Below, in pieces: positions 1-5,571 of a stretch of DNA of 6,929 nucleotides (positions within the stretch are counted from its first letter, which is position 1; each line of letters begins with the position of its first letter). The translations under genes and the position numbers were made by a program. Where the stretch lies: positions 1 through 6,929 of the forward strand of contig DVLR01000125.1 of assembly GCA_018715425.1 (NCBI GenBank), written 5' to 3'. The notes beneath the pieces are model-generated. The model was not told the DNA's origin and did not search any database. It saw only the letters and a list, made by a program, of their open reading frames with translations. This DNA is from Candidatus Merdenecus merdavium. Lineage in GTDB: Bacteria; Bacillota; Clostridia; Lachnospirales; Lachnospiraceae.

Positions 1-21
1 AAGATAGTTGTCCCACTTTGT

Positions 22-67
22 ACCCACCTTCGGCCTGGAACGTACCCAGTTCGAAAGGTGGGTTTTT
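22..67 (+). terminator. Rho-independent terminator of an upstream gene
   Basis: A perfect 9-bp stem pairs ACCCACCTT (22-30) with AAGGTGGGT (55-63). It is extended by two pairs (31-32 with 52-53) across a bulged A at 54, and a 4-bp inner stem pairs CTGG (35-38) with CCAG (46-49). The tract TTTTT (63-67) follows directly. This is the standard layout of an intrinsic terminator reading on the + strand. The gene it ends lies outside the window. The loop is longer than usual, and the heptamer GTACCCA occurs twice (20-26 and 42-48), so an added regulatory role is possible but not shown. Confidence 0.75.
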
Positions 68-208
68 ATATTATGTAGATAGGATTTAAACCAGCATCAT
101 TTAGTTAAGGCATAACAAAGATATTCTATCATGTATCTTTGCGAAAATCTACATTATATTTACGAAAATGAATGCACGAATCCAAAAAATGGAAAGGAGG
201 TAGTGCAG

Positions 209-352
209 ATGGCCAAACGTAATTCAAAGCAAACATCTAAAAGAGTTGCATCAAAATCAAGCAAAATTCTTAGTGATGGGCGTTACAGCAAGAAAGCCAA
301 GTCTGTGGCTGGCAGTGCTTTAAGTCAAACAAGACCAAGCAAGAAAAAGTAA
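209..352 (+). CDS. Small basic conserved hypothetical protein (47 aa)
   Basis: The product is a 47-residue, strongly basic protein: 11 Lys and 4 Arg, and Asp23 as the only acidic residue. It is rich in Ser, with a centre reading SKILSDGRYSKKAKSVAGSA. I recall similar short proteins with a 'SKxLSDGRxSKxxKSVAGSALSQ' pattern in clostridial prophages and integrative elements, but know no function for them. The ATG at 209 is chosen because AAAGGAGG (193-200) stands 8 bp before it; an in-frame ATG at 131 has no such site and would add 26 residues of a different character. The charge suggests nucleic-acid or ribosome binding, which is inference. There is no signal peptide, membrane segment or cysteine pair. 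It sits alone between a terminator and the structured stretch that follows. No convincing sigma-70 promoter was found in 68-208; the best hexamer pairs have poor spacing. Confidence 0.7.
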   Translation: MAKRNSKQTSKRVASKSSKILSDGRYSKKAKSVAGSALSQTRPSKKK

Positions 353-366
353 TTTTTAGAACAAAT

Positions 367-613
367 GATAGGTAGAGACAGATTTGAATAATCAGCCTAC
401 CTATCCTCCCTAAGGGAGAAATCTATCCAGAGCGGTTATCGCTCGACAAAATCAATCTCAAAGTCCTAGTGCGCATACGGACGGCGGGATGCATAAGAGT
501 TCAGAACACAGTGATAAAGACTGTGTTTGGAATGAAGATGCACCCACCGTTATTTCGTGTGCCCTTTTTAGGACAAGCGGAGTCTGTGGTCATCTTCACC
601 GCAGGCTCTTTTT
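367..613 (+). ncRNA. Candidate structured RNA / leader between the small gene and the sigma-like gene
   Basis: This stretch has no supported gene but is nearly filled by helices in series. Helix 1 pairs GATAGGTAG (367-375) with CTACCTATC (397-405), 9 bp perfect, with an inner GATT/AATC (381-384 with 390-393). Helix 2 pairs CTCCC/GGGAG (406-410 with 414-418). Helix 3 pairs GAGCG/CGCTC (430-434 with 440-444). Helix 4 is a 112-nt compound hairpin: 463-468 with 569-574; 471-476 with 557-562 (two G-U pairs); 481-494 with 538-550 (12 bp, one C-A mismatch, one bulged A); 499-502 with 530-533; and 505-512 with 520-527 (8 bp, loop GATAAAG). A terminator-like hairpin (580-613) closes it. It could be a free small RNA, an attenuating leader of the operon, or a riboswitch-like element. 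I do not recognise it as a known RNA family. Folding was done by eye. Confidence 0.5.
580..613 (+). terminator. Terminator-like hairpin just upstream of the early operon
   Basis: Bases 580-590 (GAGTCTGTGGT) pair with 598-608 (ACCGCAGGCTC) in 11 consecutive pairs, two of them G-U, closing a 7-nt loop (591-597). TTTTT follows at 609-613. It lies 41 bp before the start codon of the sigma-like gene and after the compound hairpin 463-574. It could therefore end a small RNA or work as an attenuator for the operon. No strong competing antiterminator pairing was seen; the best is 5 bp, between 507-511 and 584-588. Confidence 0.65.
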
Positions 614-614
614 G

Positions 615-649
615 TATTCCGCCGCCCAATGCCGGGACGGAAAGGAATA
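615..649 (+). promoter_or_regulatory. Hairpin covering the ribosome binding site of the sigma-like gene
   Basis: TATTCC (615-620) pairs perfectly with GGAATA (644-649), and CCC (625-627) pairs with GGG (634-636) around loop AATGCC. An alternative register pairs TTCCG (617-621) with CGGAA (638-642). In either form, part of the Shine-Dalgarno sequence AAAGGA (641-646) is base-paired, 7 bp before the ATG at 654. This would lower translation of the sigma-like protein unless the hairpin is opened. The pairing is visible; the regulatory effect is inferred. Confidence 0.45.
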
Positions 650-653
650 CTTA

Positions 654-1226
654 ATGAAGATTCGAGTTTTGTACGAAGAAAACATCAAAAACGGCCACAA
701 GTTCTACACCACAATTGATATTCCGGATGATGATTACAGCATCATGCTGGATATCGACTATGAACAGCGTCTTGCAGAAGCAAAGCCAGAAAAGAAGGCT
801 GAAGTAAAGCGTTGTGAGACCGTGCAGGAAATGTTCGACCTTATGAACAGCAAAGAATACAACTGCTGGCGCAGGGAAACCAGGTATATTGACCCCAATC
901 CAAAGATGAAGAAGTTAAGTGGTAAGAGGGGATATATCCAGGCTGAACCAGACGAGGAGTCCTTTAACATTATGGATTATCTCTGTACCACTTCTGATGA
1001 CGAGACACGCAGTAGAGATTATGAATGTGAAGAAATCTGTGACTGGATCCGCAGCACTCTTTCCAAGAAACCAGAATGGGCAGATGCCTTTATTGCAGTC
1101 CGTATTAATGGCATTTCAATTCGTGAATATGCCCGTTCTATCGGTGCAGATGAAAACAATATCACCCAGAAATTAAAGCGAGCAACAAAGAAATTAGGAA
1201 AAGAATATCCAAATCGTCAGATTTGA
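654..1226 (+). CDS. Sigma-70 region 4-like (helix-turn-helix) phage regulatory protein
   Basis: The product has 190 residues. Residues 126-182 read like sigma region 4: a helical lead (EEICDWIRSTLSKKPEWADAF), then a helix-turn-helix around 150-180 with 'SIREYARSIGADENNITQKL' as the turn and recognition helix, and a basic tail (KRATKKLGK). Residues 1-125 are acidic-basic mixed and show no recognisable sigma region 2, so it may bind DNA as an activator or sigma-like factor rather than as a full sigma subunit. Similar proteins are annotated 'sigma factor-like' in clostridial prophages. The start at 654 is chosen because AAAGGA lies 7 bp before it. The frame stays open back to an ATG at 489, but those extra 55 codons lie within the hairpins and terminator, lack a good ribosome binding site, and have an unlike composition. 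It heads the operon and probably helps switch on early or middle genes (inferred). Confidence 0.7.
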   Translation: MKIRVLYEENIKNGHKFYTTIDIPDDDYSIMLDIDYEQRLAEAKPEKKAEVKRCETVQEMFDLMNSKEYNCWRRETRYIDPNPKMKKLSGKRGYIQAEPDEESFNIMDYLCTTSDDETRSRDYECEEICDWIRSTLSKKPEWADAFIAVRINGISIREYARSIGADENNITQKLKRATKKLGKEYPNRQI

Positions 1227-1264
1227 CCTTTTCCCAAGGCTACTAGGTAGGAGGTCAAGGCCTC
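1223..1264 (+). promoter_or_regulatory. Alternative hairpins in the sigma-like/rha gap
   Basis: TTGACCT (1223-1229), which overlaps the stop codon of the sigma-like gene, pairs perfectly with AGGTCAA (1252-1258). CTAC/GTAG (1240-1243 with 1247-1250) forms a small stem inside it. A competing stem pairs GAGG (1251-1254) with CCTC (1261-1264). The two use the same bases and exclude each other. There is no T tract, so this is not an intrinsic terminator. It lies 12 bp before the ribosome binding site of the next gene and may modulate RNA stability or rha translation; this is inference. Confidence 0.3.
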
Positions 1265-1290
1265 TCAAAAATTATAAGGAGGTAATTCTG

Positions 1291-1959
1291 ATGAGAGAAT
1301 TAATACCTAAAGACAAATACGGTGTATTTGCCGACACCAAGGATACGGCAAGAGTAGATAGTTTGTTTGTGGCTGAGTTCTTTGAGAAGAAACATAAAAA
1401 TGTTCTGCGTGACATTGCTAAAATCACTGACCCCAAATCTGGGTTAAGCACAGAATTTGCTCAGCTCAATTTTGAGCCGACCTCATACACGGATGGTTGG
1501 AACAGAAAGCAAAAGGCTTATGCTATGACTCGTGATGGATTCACAATGTTGGTTATGGGATATACCGGGCAGAAAGCAATGAAGTTCAAAGAGTTATACA
1601 TTAAACGCTTTAATGAAATGGAACAGTTTATTAAAACTCTTGTTTCCGCTCGTAAGGAGTTTCCTTTGCTGACTGACAACATTAAGTTGCTCCATGAAAA
1701 CCCCAAGCCTTATCACTTCAGTAATGAATGCGACATGATTAACCGCATTGTTACAGGGATGTCGGCAAAGCAATTTAGAATTGCTAACGGTATTGAAAAA
1801 GGTAAAAGTATCCGTCCGTATCTTTCAGATGAGCAGATTACCATGCTGGAAACTCTGCAAAAAGTAGATGTGGGTTTATTAGTGGCTGTTCCAGATTATC
1901 AGCAGCGTAAGCGTCATCTGGAATGGTACAAGCTGAAGATGGAAGAGAACAAAAATTAA
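1291..1959 (+). CDS. rha: Rha-family phage regulatory protein
   Basis: The product has 222 residues. The N-terminal half matches the Rha family (Phage_pRha): 'DSLFVAEFFEKKHKNVLRDI' at about 23-42, then 'F.PTSYTDGWNRKQKAYAMTRDGFTMLVMGYTG' and 'KAMKFKELYIKRFNEME' to about residue 112. Rha proteins are phage regulators, first known for interfering with phage growth in strains lacking integration host factor; they are thought to bind DNA and are frequent next to antirepressors. The C-terminal half (about 117-222, with 'YHFSNECDMINRIVTGMSAKQFR' and 'IEKGKSIRPYLSDEQI') resembles the tail I recall from other clostridial Rha proteins. Its role is unknown. AAGGAGG (1276-1282) lies 8 bp before the ATG. 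It follows the sigma-like gene by 64 bp and precedes the zinc-ribbon gene by 14 bp, as a second regulator in the operon. Confidence 0.88.
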   Translation: MRELIPKDKYGVFADTKDTARVDSLFVAEFFEKKHKNVLRDIAKITDPKSGLSTEFAQLNFEPTSYTDGWNRKQKAYAMTRDGFTMLVMGYTGQKAMKFKELYIKRFNEMEQFIKTLVSARKEFPLLTDNIKLLHENPKPYHFSNECDMINRIVTGMSAKQFRIANGIEKGKSIRPYLSDEQITMLETLQKVDVGLLVAVPDYQQRKRHLEWYKLKMEENKN

Positions 1960-1973
1960 GGAGGATAATCATT

Positions 1974-2195
1974 ATGTTTTATGTGAAAGAGAGATTGAAC
2001 GATACCATGGAGGTATCCATTGAAATAACAGATGAGAATGTATTTTGCCATTGCCCGATGTGTGGTGCCCAGGTAATGGTGGATATTGCAGAAATCCTAG
2101 GTGATGGTGAAAGTGATTTATTTGGAACTGCAATATATTGTAGCGAATGTAGTAAAAACATTAAAGCCGGGGGTAGCTGTGATGAACATAAATAA
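1974..2195 (+). CDS. Small zinc-ribbon protein (73 aa)
   Basis: A 73-residue protein with two cysteine knuckles: Cys27-x2-Cys30 (within CHCPMCG, with an extra Cys25) and Cys56-x2-Cys59 (YCSEC), 25 residues apart. This spacing fits a zinc ribbon that holds one structural zinc ion. The N-terminal 20 residues (VKERLNDTMEVSIEI) look like a short beta strand region. I do not know a named family; small zinc-ribbon proteins of this kind are common beside Rha and replication genes in clostridial prophages and may bind nucleic acid or a partner protein. The start at 1974 is preferred over an in-frame ATG at 1923, which lies inside rha. AAGGAGG (1958-1964) overlaps the rha stop codon and lies 9 bp before the ATG. 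Its end overlaps the next gene by 14 bp. Confidence 0.72.
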   Translation: MFYVKERLNDTMEVSIEITDENVFCHCPMCGAQVMVDIAEILGDGESDLFGTAIYCSECSKNIKAGGSCDEHK

Positions 2196-2613
2196 ATTCA
2201 ATGCTGAAGGATACTATGACTCTACTCCCCATGAAGCACTAACCAATATTGTAAAGAAGGAAAAGGCAGCATTAAAACCTGCCTTTCGTCCTTTGATTTA
2301 TATATGCGCCCCTTTTCACGGAGCTGTTAAGGAAAATGTATTAAAAGCCACTCAGTTTGCAGAATTTGCTTTCAAACGTGGATGTATCCCGCTGACCCCG
2401 CACCTTCTATTCCCTTTCATGGATGACAGTAATGAGAAAGAACGTGATCTTGCTATTTTCATGGACATCATTCTTATGGGTAAGTGCCAGGAAGTCTGGG
2501 TACTTGGTGATGTTATCTCAAAAGGCATGAGTATTGAAATAGAAAAGGCAAAGAAACGTAGACAACCGGTCAGATATTTCAATAAAGATTTTGAGGAGGT
2601 AGAGGCTTTATGA
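2182..2613 (+). CDS. DUF4406-family protein (nucleoside deoxyribosyltransferase-like fold)
   Basis: A 143-residue protein. Residues 38-132 carry the DUF4406 pattern: 'PLIYICAPFHGAVKENV' (38-53), 'IPLTPHLLFPFMDD' (69-82), the Glu/Arg of 'NEKERDLAI' (84-92), 'CQEVWVLGDVISKGMSIEI' (102-120) and a last strand 'PVRYF'. The family shares the Rossmann-like fold of nucleoside 2-deoxyribosyltransferases; its activity is not settled, and a role in nucleotide or base metabolism is only inferred. The N-terminal 35 residues (FNAEGYYDSTPHEAL) are a lead segment I recall from phage members. The start at 2182 overlaps the zinc-ribbon gene by 14 bp; the only upstream G-rich element is GGGGG (2169-2173), so it probably depends on translational coupling. 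A GTG at 2179 is an alternative start. It overlaps the next gene by 4 bp (ATGA). Confidence 0.8.
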   Translation: MNINKFNAEGYYDSTPHEALTNIVKKEKAALKPAFRPLIYICAPFHGAVKENVLKATQFAEFAFKRGCIPLTPHLLFPFMDDSNEKERDLAIFMDIILMGKCQEVWVLGDVISKGMSIEIEKAKKRRQPVRYFNKDFEEVEAL

Positions 2614-3218
2614 AAAAAATAAAGGCAATACAGACTGAATATAAAGGTTATCTATTCCGATCAAGGCTTGAGGCTCGCTGGGCCGTGTTTTTCGATTTCT
2701 GTGGTATTGAATATGAGTATGAACCCGAAGGCTATGATCTTGGAAATGGGCTAGTGTATCTTCCAGATTTTCTTCTTCATGGTGTAGATGGTAGATCCTG
2801 CGGAGACCTATATGTAGAAGTAAAGGGACAAATGACCGATGCTGATGCTGAGAAAATTAACCGTTTCTACGAACTGGGAAAAGACGATCCTGATACTTAC
2901 GGAAAATCCAAGACAGCAATCCTTGTGGTTGGAAATATTCCAAGTGGTACAGATATTAACGAAATCCTATGGTGCATTGAAGGTGAAGCCTATGCAAACA
3001 ACGGTAATTGGCCTAATAAGTATAACTTCGAAACTATCGATGGAGATTACTTTGCTGGATATCCTGGGATAAATCATCAAGGCAAATTTGAGCTGTTTGG
3101 AGATGACAGTAACTATCTTTGTGATATGGACCGTAGAGCAACTGAAAAAGCCTATCGTGCTGCTAGACAGGCAAGATTTGAACATGGACAAAGACCTCGT
3201 TTGAAAGGAGGTTATTAA
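2610..3218 (+). CDS. PD-(D/E)XK superfamily nuclease-like protein
   Basis: A 202-residue protein whose first 75 residues show a complete PD-(D/E)XK signature: Glu21 in the helix 'SRLEARWAVFFDF', the strand pair 'YEYEPEGYDLG', then Pro52-Asp53-Phe54 ('YLPDFLL') and Glu70-Val-Lys72 ('YVEVKGQ'). Asp53, Glu70 and Lys72 would form the metal-binding active site. Residues 75-202 hold a possible further strand ('TAILVVGNIP', about 102-111) and a helical, Ala/Arg-rich tail ('TEKAYRAARQARFEHG'). I recall similar stand-alone proteins in prophage replication regions but no assigned function; DNA repair, recombination or end processing is inferred from the fold. It could also target host DNA. There is no methyltransferase or obvious immunity partner nearby. 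The ATG overlaps the stop of the DUF4406 gene (ATGA), with GAGGAGGT (2593-2600) 9 bp before it. Confidence 0.75.
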   Translation: MKKIKAIQTEYKGYLFRSRLEARWAVFFDFCGIEYEYEPEGYDLGNGLVYLPDFLLHGVDGRSCGDLYVEVKGQMTDADAEKINRFYELGKDDPDTYGKSKTAILVVGNIPSGTDINEILWCIEGEAYANNGNWPNKYNFETIDGDYFAGYPGINHQGKFELFGDDSNYLCDMDRRATEKAYRAARQARFEHGQRPRLKGGY

Positions 3219-3219
3219 G

Positions 3220-5568
3220 TTGAGAAAATTAGCCATTGCTTATGGGAACAGCCGACAGGCAAAGAAGTGGGTCAACAAAGAAATCACTTTTGATGCGCTA
3301 AAAGATAGATTGAAGACTCCAATTAGGACCACGGAATCAGCTGAAGAATATGCCAAGTTCAGTAAAGGTCAAAAGGATATTGCAAAAGATCATGGTGGCT
3401 TTGTTGCAGGTGTATTAAAAGGTGGTCGCAGAAAAAACGATACTGTGGAACTTCGATCAATGATTGCTTTAGATGGTGACAGAATTAATAAAGAATTTCT
3501 TGAAAACTATGAATCGAAAGCTGCATATACCTCTGTTCTTTATTCAACCCATAGTAGCACAGAAGAAAATCCAAGGGTGCGTCTTATTTTTCCCCTAACA
3601 AGAGATGTAACCTCAGAGGAATTTGTAGCAGTTTCAAGATATTTAGCACAGATGCTTGGCATGGATTATTTCGATGAATGCTCCTATCTACCAAACCAGC
3701 TGATGTACTGGCCAAGTACGCCATCCAACGGAAAATTTGTATATAAGGAAGTAGACAAAACTTGGCTTAATCCAGATGATATTTTAACTGCTCATCCCGA
3801 ATGGACTGATCCTACAAGACTTCCGACTTCATCTAGGGAGAGCAAGGCAAATACAGTTTCGCATGAGAAGGTACAGGACCCTCTTGCAAAGGAGGGTGTT
3901 GTGGGCCTTTTTAATAGAGTTTATTTCCCTGTTACAAAAGCAATCGATGTATTTTTATCAGACGTCTACGAGCCAACAGAAAATGAGGACCGCTACCATT
4001 TTATAGAATCAAGCAGTATGGCGGGTGTTGAAATCAAAGATGGTGGCAAGTTCGTGTATAGCCATCATGCCAAGGACCCGGCATACCTAAAACTATGCAA
4101 TGCCTTTGACATCGTTCGTATCCATAAATTTGGTGATGAGGATGATAAGAAGTCCTTTAAGAATATGTGTGATTTTGCCATGAAAATTGATGAGGTAAAA
4201 GTCTTTGCTACCAATGAAAAACTAGCAGAGGCTGAAGTGGATTTCACTGACAGTGGAGATGATTGGAAGTCAAGACTTAGGTATCAGCCTAGATCAAGTT
4301 TACTGGAAAACAGCGTATACAACTTAAACCTTATTCTTAATCATGACCTCGATTTCAAGAACTTTGCATATAACGAGCTGTCGAACCGTATCCAGGTCAC
4401 GGGATCACTACCATGGGAAAGACCAGAAGGTAACGTATTTTGGAGAGATGCCGACACAGCCCAGCTTAAGTCCATTATGGATATTCGCTACCTTCCGTTT
4501 TCAAGCAGAAACCACGATGTTGCATTTACTAAGGTTGCTGATGATAGAAGATTCCATCCTATAAGGGATTACCTTGATTCCCTCCCTGCGTGGGATGGAG
4601 TAAAACGTGTAGAAGATATTTTTATCAAATATCTCCAGGCAGATGATACCGAGTATATACGCACAGTGACCAGAAAGACCTTTGCAGCTGCTGTTGCACG
4701 GATATATGTTCCTGGAATTAAGTTTGACTGTGTTCCTGTGCTTGATGGCGATCAGGGTATTGGGAAAAGCACCATCATTAAAGACCTTGTAACAGCAGAA
4801 TTTTACTCTGAAACATTATCTCTTACGGATATGGATGATAAGTCTGGTGCTGAAAAACTGCAAGGATTCTGGGTGGTTGAAATCGGAGAACTTGCTGGAA
4901 TGAAGAAAGCTGATATTGAAAAAGTAAAAGCGTTCCTCTCAACTTCAGATGATAAATACAGACCGTCCTATGGAAGAGTTGTAGAAAGTCATCCTAGACA
5001 GTGCATCGTCATTGCAACGGTAAATGGAGAACGTGGATATTTACGTGACATCACAGGAAACCGCCGCTTTTGGATTATTAAGGTACATCAGAAAAAGCAG
5101 AAGAAGACCTGGAATTTTACTGAAGCATATAGGCAGCAGTTCTGGGCCGAAGCTAAAGAAATATGGAAATCGGGTGAAAAACTGTACCTCGAGGGTGATG
5201 TTTTAGAGGAGGCTGAAAAAGCACAGAAAGGTGCGATGGAGGCTGATGAGCGTGTTGGCATGGTTGAAGAATACCTAAATACTCTACTTCCAGATGATTG
5301 GGATAGTATGGACTTATTTGCCCGTAGGAATTACCTAAGCGGTAGCGAATTTGGTGGAGCCAAGCATACAGGTACTGTTGCACGAACATCTGTAAGCAAT
5401 GCGGAAATTTGGTGTGAATGCTTTAATCGTAGTCTCCCAGAATTAAAGACTACCGACAGTTATCAGATTGCAGCACTTATGTCTCAGATTTCCGGTTGGG
5501 AACGAACCAGTAGTATTAAGCGTTTGCCGATTTATGGTAGGCAGCGACTATATCATTATGGTGGATAG
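3220..5568 (+). CDS. vapE: VapE-family primase-helicase
   Basis: A 782-residue replication protein. The C-terminal half is the virulence-associated E (VirE/VapE) domain, a superfamily 3-like ATPase: 'IRDYLDSLPAWDG' (448-460), Walker A G510-DQGIGKS-T518, an acidic Walker B-like strand 'FWVVEIGEL' (550-558), sensor Asn602 in 'IATVNGERGYL', and the arginine-rich 'ITGNRRFW' (611-618). The N-terminal 200 residues resemble an archaeo-eukaryotic-type primase: 'MIALDGD' with Asp85 and Asp87, 'YSTHSS' with His111, and 'YFDECS' with Asp152. Priming plus unwinding in one chain fits its role as the element's replication initiator or helicase. Residues 690-782 may be a DNA-binding tail. The start is TTG at 3220, chosen because AAAGGAGG (3204-3211) stands 8 bp before it and the upstream gene ends at 3218. 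It closes the run of coupled genes that starts with the zinc-ribbon gene. Confidence 0.9.
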   Translation: MRKLAIAYGNSRQAKKWVNKEITFDALKDRLKTPIRTTESAEEYAKFSKGQKDIAKDHGGFVAGVLKGGRRKNDTVELRSMIALDGDRINKEFLENYESKAAYTSVLYSTHSSTEENPRVRLIFPLTRDVTSEEFVAVSRYLAQMLGMDYFDECSYLPNQLMYWPSTPSNGKFVYKEVDKTWLNPDDILTAHPEWTDPTRLPTSSRESKANTVSHEKVQDPLAKEGVVGLFNRVYFPVTKAIDVFLSDVYEPTENEDRYHFIESSSMAGVEIKDGGKFVYSHHAKDPAYLKLCNAFDIVRIHKFGDEDDKKSFKNMCDFAMKIDEVKVFATNEKLAEAEVDFTDSGDDWKSRLRYQPRSSLLENSVYNLNLILNHDLDFKNFAYNELSNRIQVTGSLPWERPEGNVFWRDADTAQLKSIMDIRYLPFSSRNHDVAFTKVADDRRFHPIRDYLDSLPAWDGVKRVEDIFIKYLQADDTEYIRTVTRKTFAAAVARIYVPGIKFDCVPVLDGDQGIGKSTIIKDLVTAEFYSETLSLTDMDDKSGAEKLQGFWVVEIGELAGMKKADIEKVKAFLSTSDDKYRPSYGRVVESHPRQCIVIATVNGERGYLRDITGNRRFWIIKVHQKKQKKTWNFTEAYRQQFWAEAKEIWKSGEKLYLEGDVLEEAEKAQKGAMEADERVGMVEEYLNTLLPDDWDSMDLFARRNYLSGSEFGGAKHTGTVARTSVSNAEIWCECFNRSLPELKTTDSYQIAALMSQISGWERTSSIKRLPIYGRQRLYHYGG

Positions 5569-5571
5569 AGA

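Noticed and set aside
20..63. tRNA-like element or attachment site, suggested by GTTCGAAA at 49-56
   Set aside because: The flanking bases do not form a T-arm stem, and no acceptor, D or anticodon arm can be drawn. The stretch is fully explained by the terminator hairpin.
131..208. Longer start for the small basic protein at ATG 131
   Set aside because: There is no Shine-Dalgarno before 131, while AAAGGAGG lies 8 bp before the ATG at 209. The extra 26 residues differ in composition from the rest.
367..405. Intrinsic terminator for the small basic gene at the 9-bp inverted repeat
   Set aside because: No T tract follows the right arm (CTCCCTAAGG comes next) and the loop is 21 nt. It is better treated as part of the larger structured stretch or as an operator.
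367..444. CRISPR array
   Set aside because: The short inverted repeats here differ from each other in sequence. There are no repeated units with regular spacers anywhere in the window.
489..653. Extension of the sigma-like gene to the upstream ATG at 489 (245 residues), and the overlapping open frame 469-654
   Set aside because: Both run through the hairpins and the terminator, have no good ribosome binding site, and encode cysteine- and histidine-rich sequence unlike a regulator. The ATG at 654 has AAAGGA at the right distance.
758..970. Open frames on the minus strand (such as 758-970, 2352-2582, 2967-3236, 4065-4247, 5153-5389)
   Set aside because: They lie opposite well-supported + strand genes, have no convincing ribosome binding sites, and match no recognisable protein pattern.
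1974..3218. Toxin-antitoxin or restriction-modification system formed by the small genes and the PD-(D/E)XK protein
   Set aside because: No methyltransferase, specificity subunit, antitoxin-like DNA-binding partner or toxin fold was recognised. The gene order fits phage accessory genes more simply.
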